The notes under the pieces: generated by a model | Told to the model about the DNA's origin: nothing | Seen by the model: the letters and a program-made list of their open reading frames with translations, nothing else | The model's database searches: none | Translations under genes and position numbers: made by a program | Shown here: piece after piece, positions 42,450 to 45,973 of the stretch | Numbering within the stretch: the first letter of the stretch is position 1 | Layout: each line of letters opens with the position of its first letter | Source: Actinomyces gerencseriae DSM 6844 | GTDB lineage: Bacteria > Actinomycetota > Actinomycetes > Actinomycetales > Actinomycetaceae | Assembly: GCF_000429265.1 (NCBI RefSeq) | Contig: NZ_AUBN01000019.1 | Location: forward strand, 1 to 45,973 | Direction: 5' to 3' | DNA: 45,973 nt

Positions 42450-43442
42450 TTAACACGACAATCGCACTACTACAATCATTGCAACGTTACCTTGGTAACT
42501 ATTCGTCACAACAGAGGCATTTCGAAGAAAATCACCTCTACCGAAGTCTTCTGGATCGTCCAGAATCTCAAGTACATAATCTGGAGCGATCCGTCGGAGT
42601 GGCCTCAGTACGTGGGGAAAGTAGGGAATGTCCCAATGGCCCAAGTCATCAGGAAGATGATCGAAGACAGGCTTGAAGTAGTCGTACTTCTGCCGGTACA
42701 TCGGAGCACGCGCGTCTAGCCGCGCATCGAAAAATTGCCCCATGCGTGCTCGCAACACCCGATCGATCATAGAGCGTGTCACCGCATACGTTCCATCTTG
42801 TCGTGTTTGCAAGAAATCCAACAGCTCAGATACCAATTGACGCTTCATTGCCGGCCACAGAGATGCGGGCTCATTTGGAAGTGTCCATAAATCTCCAAGG
42901 GCGACGGATGCTTCGTACGTGGATTTCGCGTCGCTGATCGCCCAGTCTGAAGCGAGCAACGCAGGCATAAGAGAGATCGATCGTCTCATACATATGGGAC
43001 AGTGATTGCGCTCTTGATGCTCGCGAGAGCACCGTTCCCAGTTCCGGCAGTCACCGCCACCCAAATACAAGGCGTATACCGGCAGAAGGCCAAGCGCATT
43101 TGCAGTGGAGCGGAGCAGCTTATACTGCGATCGTTTAGGCTGGCCACTGGCATAATTAAAGCCAAACCACCATTTACCTTCGGTGATGGTCACCCGTTTG
43201 GCTTGAACCAGCATGCCGTATGCGCCCGCATCATCCACCCACCACCAGATCCAATCTGCACCACTGATTGCCTCAGCAGGTTGTGTAAAAGGAACAACGG
43301 AGACCACCTCGGCTTGAGCAACCTAAGACATCAGGATTTCACTAACCGTCGTCTCATTCCAGCGTAAACCTATCTCTTCGCGCACCGTCATGTGTTTCGC
43401 AGAGCAGGTTCTGGCTTTTCTAAATGCTCGCTTGATATGCAC
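42450..43442 (-). pseudogene. PD-(D/E)XK-like nuclease-type gene interrupted by an amber codon
   Basis: From GTG 43307 the frame gives 285 residues starting VVSVVPFTQPAEAISGADWIWWW. The same frame is open upstream to GTG 43442 and reads HIKRAFRKARTCSAKHMTV, EEIGLRWNETTVSEILMS, then TAG (43325-43323), VAQAE and on into the main frame. The intact gene would thus have about 330 codons. The GADWIWWW...LVQAKRV pattern resembles DUF6615-type proteins and the D...QxK core of PD-(D/E)XK nucleases (from memory, not searched). A zinc-like C-N5-C-N10-C-N2-C follows (residues 87-106 of the shorter frame). It is convergent with the RexAB-like pair. Either it is dead or the TAG is read through. Confidence 0.6.
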
Positions 43443-43568
43443 GGATAGCGCGCCTCAAGCAACCTGGAATCGACGTCGATTTTTCACGGTCACAGTGTAG
43501 CGACTGGTACCAGCACTCGCCCACGCATCTCAGTCAAGCACTTCAGTACGGGCGGGGGTATGAACTAT

Positions 43569-43757
43569 TCACACTACCCCACCCACCAACTCCTCCACCT
43601 GCATGTCCAGCGCCGCCGCCAGGGCGATGAGCGTGCGCAGGCGCGGGTTCATGGGGGTGCCGGGGCGGGACTCGCCCTTCTCGAACTTTTGGTATGCGTA
43701 GGTGGAGATGCCGGCGGCGTGGGCCAGGGCTTCCTGGCTTAGGTTCTTGGTGCCGAC
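43569..43757 (-). pseudogene. XRE-family regulator, N-terminally truncated
   Basis: The readable part [57 protein letters not shown] is a typical Cro/CI HTH lacking its first helix. The codons before it come from sequence that, on the other strand, encodes the methyltransferase fragment. The gene is therefore cut at about 43750-43760 by a junction with foreign DNA. Confidence 0.7.
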
Positions 43758-44637
43758 CGGCACGCTCTGGCTCAACCTCGGCGACGCCTACAGCACGCAC
43801 CGCCGCGAAGGCGCGCCGCGCAAGTCCCTCCTGCTCGGGCCTGAGCGCCTGGCCCTGGCGCTGCTGGCGGACGGCTGGATCATCCGCAACCAGATCATCT
43901 GGGCCAAGACCAACACCACTCCCTCCAGCGTCACCGACCGCCTGGCTTGCAAGCACGAGATCATCTACCTGCTCAGCCGTGCTCCGCGCTACTTCTTCGA
44001 CCTGGACGCCATCCGCCAGGAGCCGCTCACCAAGCACCCACCCACGCGCCCTGGCCAGCCACCACGCTGGCCACGCCACCCGCATCGAACGGGGCTGCCA
44101 GCGGCCTGGCGTGGTCACCACACCGACGCCAACGAAGGCCTGCGCGCCATGAAGCGGCGGCGCGCCATCAGCCACCCGCTGGGCAAGAACCCGGGCGACG
44201 TCTGGCAGCTGACCGTCTCGAGCTATCGCGGGGCGCACTTCGCCACCTATCCCGAGCACCTGGTGGAGCGCATCCTGCACGCTGCCTGTCCTCAGCAGCG
44301 CTGCGCCGTCTGCCGCGCTCCCTACATCCAGCTTCTGCGTCGCTCCGGCACCGCCGCCACCCGACTGCCGTTGCAGCCGACCTGCCACTGCGCTCCGGCA
44401 ACAGCTCAGCCTGGCATCGTCCTCGACCCTTTTCTCGGCTCGGGCACCACCGCCGTCGCCGCCGAACGGCTGGGGCGGCACTGGCTGGGGGTCGAGATCA
44501 ACCCGGCCTTTGTCGCCCTGGCACACGGCCGCATCCGCCAGACCCGACGCCAGACGGCGGCCACCACTGTGCCACCGCAGAAATGGCCGACAGGCCAGAC
44601 CCACCAATTCTTCGCGCGCGCAGACAGAAAACTATGA
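43750..44637 (+). pseudogene. DNA N6/N4-methyltransferase, N-terminally truncated
   Basis: The frame carries the body of a beta-class methyltransferase: [77 protein letters not shown] and SAM-binding motif [30 protein letters not shown]. The N-terminal part with the catalytic (D/S)PPY motif is missing, because homology begins at PTGTLWL next to the truncated XRE gene. A central segment (about 44030-44110) rich in His/Pro/Arg may carry further damage. The product cannot methylate DNA. It indicates a lost restriction-modification or orphan methylase locus. Confidence 0.85.
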
Positions 44638-44772
44638 CCAGCGTACCCCACAGACATATCCACACATTCACCACAGTTCATTCCTATCAATATTGCACAA
44701 CCAGCCGAGAGAACGCCTATTATGTACAGAAAATCTGTTCACATATGCAAACGGAACTTGTAAAATAGGTAC
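44638..44772 (+). promoter_or_regulatory. Promoter and operator of the XRE gene
   Basis: The AT-rich gap contains TTCACA (44738-44743), a 17-bp spacer and TAAAAT (44761-44766), with the ATG six bases later, so the mRNA should be leaderless. The symmetric sequence GTTNNCATATGNNAAC (44737-44752) overlaps the -35 box and spacer and is a good candidate for the XRE protein's autoregulatory operator. Confidence 0.55.
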
Positions 44773-45246
44773 ATGGATACCGGAAAATGCACAGCAGAGG
44801 AGGAAACCACTAATCGCGCGACAGACCGCGCCGCAGACGCCCACCAGCCCAGCCTGAGTGCAATCCTGCACGATGCACGGGTGACCGCCGGGCTCAGCAT
44901 CAGGCAAGCCTCTGCCACATCCGGCCTATCCATCGGCTTCATCTCCATGCTGGAGCAGGGCAAGGTGCAGGACATCAGCCTGCAGCGTCTCGGCCGTCTG
45001 GCCACCGCCTACGACCTCGAGCCACTCGACGTCATCGAGGCCGCCGGCTATGCACCACCGGCCGACCTGCCGCCATTTCTGACGTATCTGCGCACGCACT
45101 ACCGCCATATGCCCAGCCAGGCGCAGCAAGAACTAGTCGCCGTCTTCGAGCGGATCGCCAAGAAATATGACCTAACGCCACACCACGCAGAGCCGGCTCC
45201 CGGCCAGGATGAGACGACGGATTCCACACCGCGTCGCCACACCTGA
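44773..45246 (+). CDS. XRE-family transcriptional regulator
   Basis: A 157-residue Cro/CI-type regulator. The HTH occupies about residues 28-92 (SAILHDARVTAGLSIRQASATSGLSIGFISMLEQGKVQDISLQRLGRLATAYDL). The C-terminal helical region (ADLPPFLTYLRTHYRHMPSQAQQELVAVFERIAKKY) resembles regulators paired with an ImmA/IrrE metallopeptidase. The next gene, 28 bp downstream, is such a peptidase remnant. In mobile elements such pairs form a derepression switch: the peptidase cleaves the regulator. A symmetric operator candidate overlaps its own promoter. With the peptidase gene destroyed, repression may now be permanent. Confidence 0.85.
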   Translation: MDTGKCTAEEETTNRATDRAADAHQPSLSAILHDARVTAGLSIRQASATSGLSIGFISMLEQGKVQDISLQRLGRLATAYDLEPLDVIEAAGYAPPADLPPFLTYLRTHYRHMPSQAQQELVAVFERIAKKYDLTPHHAEPAPGQDETTDSTPRRHT

Positions 45247-45274
45247 CAATTCATCAAATGAAAGGAGGCATTTT

Positions 45275-45608
45275 ATGAACACCACGCAAAGCTCTGTCCT
45301 GGGTAGCCTCCGAGCCCTCATTCCACGCACGCGCTGCCGCTTCGGCCAGTCGCTTACCGTGGCCGAGCGGCAGGCTGCCACACTGACGCGCTACCTCACC
45401 AGCAGCCCAGGGCAGCCCCGCACATCGGCCGACGAGCGGGTCGCTGCCTTGCCGCACATTCGAGTAGTGCGCGAGCCCCTGCCGGTGCCGAGCTTCAGCC
45501 GCTGGAACGGCCGCGACTGGATCATCTGCCTCAACTGCCGCCAGCCAGCACCGCCCAGCCGCCTGGCACTGTTGCACAAGTTCAAGCACATCATCGACTA
45601 CGGCCCAG
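45275..45608 (+). pseudogene. ImmA/IrrE-like protein truncated by an insertion sequence
   Basis: The gene has a strong AAAGGAGG six bases before ATG 45275. The sequence VAALPHIRVVREPLPVPSFSRWNGRDWIICLN...PSRLALLHKFKHIIDYG follows the ImmA/IrrE pattern, in which the zinc-protease helix normally reads HEFKH. Here the catalytic Glu is Lys (HKFKH), so the protein was probably inactive before disruption. The frame runs into the ISAs1-type element near 45609 and stops at 45646. It pairs with the XRE gene upstream as a typical mobile-element regulatory module. Confidence 0.7.
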
Positions 45609-45973
45609 GGGGTCGGCAAAGTCGGGTCAGGTGCTTGGCTGGGTGATGAGCTTGATGGCTCGTTTTGGGCGTCGTGACAGGGATCTGGTGGTCGAGGCGA
45701 TACCGGCGCCGGGGCCGTGGACCAGGCGGATGAGGCCGATGGCCAGGTTGCGCAGGGCGGCCATGATCTCGGGGCCGTTACGGGTGCGCAGCTGGTGGCG
45801 GTCCTCATCGAAGACCACGTCCCTGACCCAGTGGAGCCGGTTCTCGATTCCCCAGTGCCCTTGGACCCAGGCCGCAACCTGCTCGGGCTGAGCCTGCTCC
45901 ATAGGCAGCGAGCAGACCAGGTAGACCACCTCAACGGTTGTCCTCTTGGCCTTACCGTTCTTGCCCGGACTCT
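45609..45973 (-). mobile_element. ISAs1-family insertion sequence, one end
   Basis: The left boundary is near GGGGTCGGCAAAGTCGGG (45609-45626), which resembles ISAs1-family terminal repeats. The transposase reads inward on the minus strand and leaves the window at 45973. The element interrupts the ImmA-like gene, and the second terminus and target duplication are outside the window. Confidence 0.8.
45627..45971 (-). CDS. ISAs1-family transposase, C-terminal part (cut by window edge)
   Basis: The 115 visible C-terminal residues contain the family's conserved end: RTTVEVVYLVCSLPMEQAQPEQVAAWVQGHWGIENRLHWVRDVVFDEDRHQLRTRNGPEIMAALRNLAIGLIRL. The E in GIENRLHWVRDVVFDED is the last residue of the DDE catalytic triad. 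The frame remains open past the window edge. It is the only recognisable transposase coding sequence in the window. Confidence 0.92.
   Translation of the reverse strand, partial: SPGKNGKAKRTTVEVVYLVCSLPMEQAQPEQVAAWVQGHWGIENRLHWVRDVVFDEDRHQLRTRNGPEIMAALRNLAIGLIRLVHGPGAGIASTTRSLSRRPKRAIKLITQPST

Noticed and set aside
44656..44664. DnaA box (ATATCCACA, one mismatch) suggesting a plasmid or element origin
   Set aside because: A single near-match in AT-rich promoter DNA without a cluster or a rep gene is not enough.

Overview
The window is a high-G+C chromosomal segment of an actinobacterium, most likely Actinomyces or a close relative. The genus is inferred from very GC-rich codon third positions, an ArcB-ArcC-ArgR cluster, a GuaB1-type CBS/IMPDH protein, a class-E-like LAXTG wall anchor, FecCD iron uptake, an EspC/WXG-type small protein in a four-gene operon, and several genes with a -10 box directly before the ATG (leaderless transcripts). 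No rRNA or species marker is present, so the genus is not proven.

Layout. 1-1941: end of arcB, then arcC and argR (arginine deiminase/arginine control), with a putative Arg-rich leader ORF and a perfect 19-bp hairpin before argR. 2157-4950: tRNA-Ser(CGA), an acetyltransferase, a 1.4-kb repeat-filled gap and tadA. 5144-12684: a BetT-type choline/betaine carrier, then an FtsX/MacB-like ABC exporter divergent from a NarL-family two-component system that probably controls it through a shared palindrome. 12685-13879: non-coding, with a decayed CRISPR-like array and two repeat families. 13880-17783: upp and an iron-siderophore ABC operon behind a DtxR/IdeR-like box. 17820-20836: an anchored unknown protein and a wrecked paralogue. 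20937-24046: two PLP enzymes of sulfur amino-acid metabolism behind a Met-containing leader ORF. 24105-28748: a tightly overlapping operon that looks like a type VII-secreted toxin cassette whose last gene is a triplicated membrane protein. 29420-37588: guaB1, a secreted tripeptidyl-aminopeptidase-like hydrolase, tRNA-Arg(ACG), a wall-anchored subtilase and tRNA-Ser(GCT). 37784-39447: a MerR regulator divergent from an MFS exporter, with a textbook MerR-type promoter.

40130 to the end is an accessory, mosaic region of visibly lower G+C: an HTH fragment, a two-gene unit with RexA/RexB-like architecture (soluble 305-aa protein plus 4-TM protein), a nuclease-like gene broken by an amber codon, fused fragments of an XRE regulator and a DNA methyltransferase, an XRE/ImmA-like pair, and an ISAs1-family insertion sequence that has cut off the ImmA-like gene and runs out of the window.

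Three intergenic elements recur through the window and link otherwise ordinary regions: a 22-bp tandem repeat (six loci), a mirror-symmetric 20-bp-period array around a long hairpin (five clear loci plus one degenerate), and a 121-bp terminal-inverted-repeat element (two copies in opposite orientation). The best candidates for something new are the RexAB-like pair, the triplicated putative immunity protein, and the mirror-symmetric arrays.
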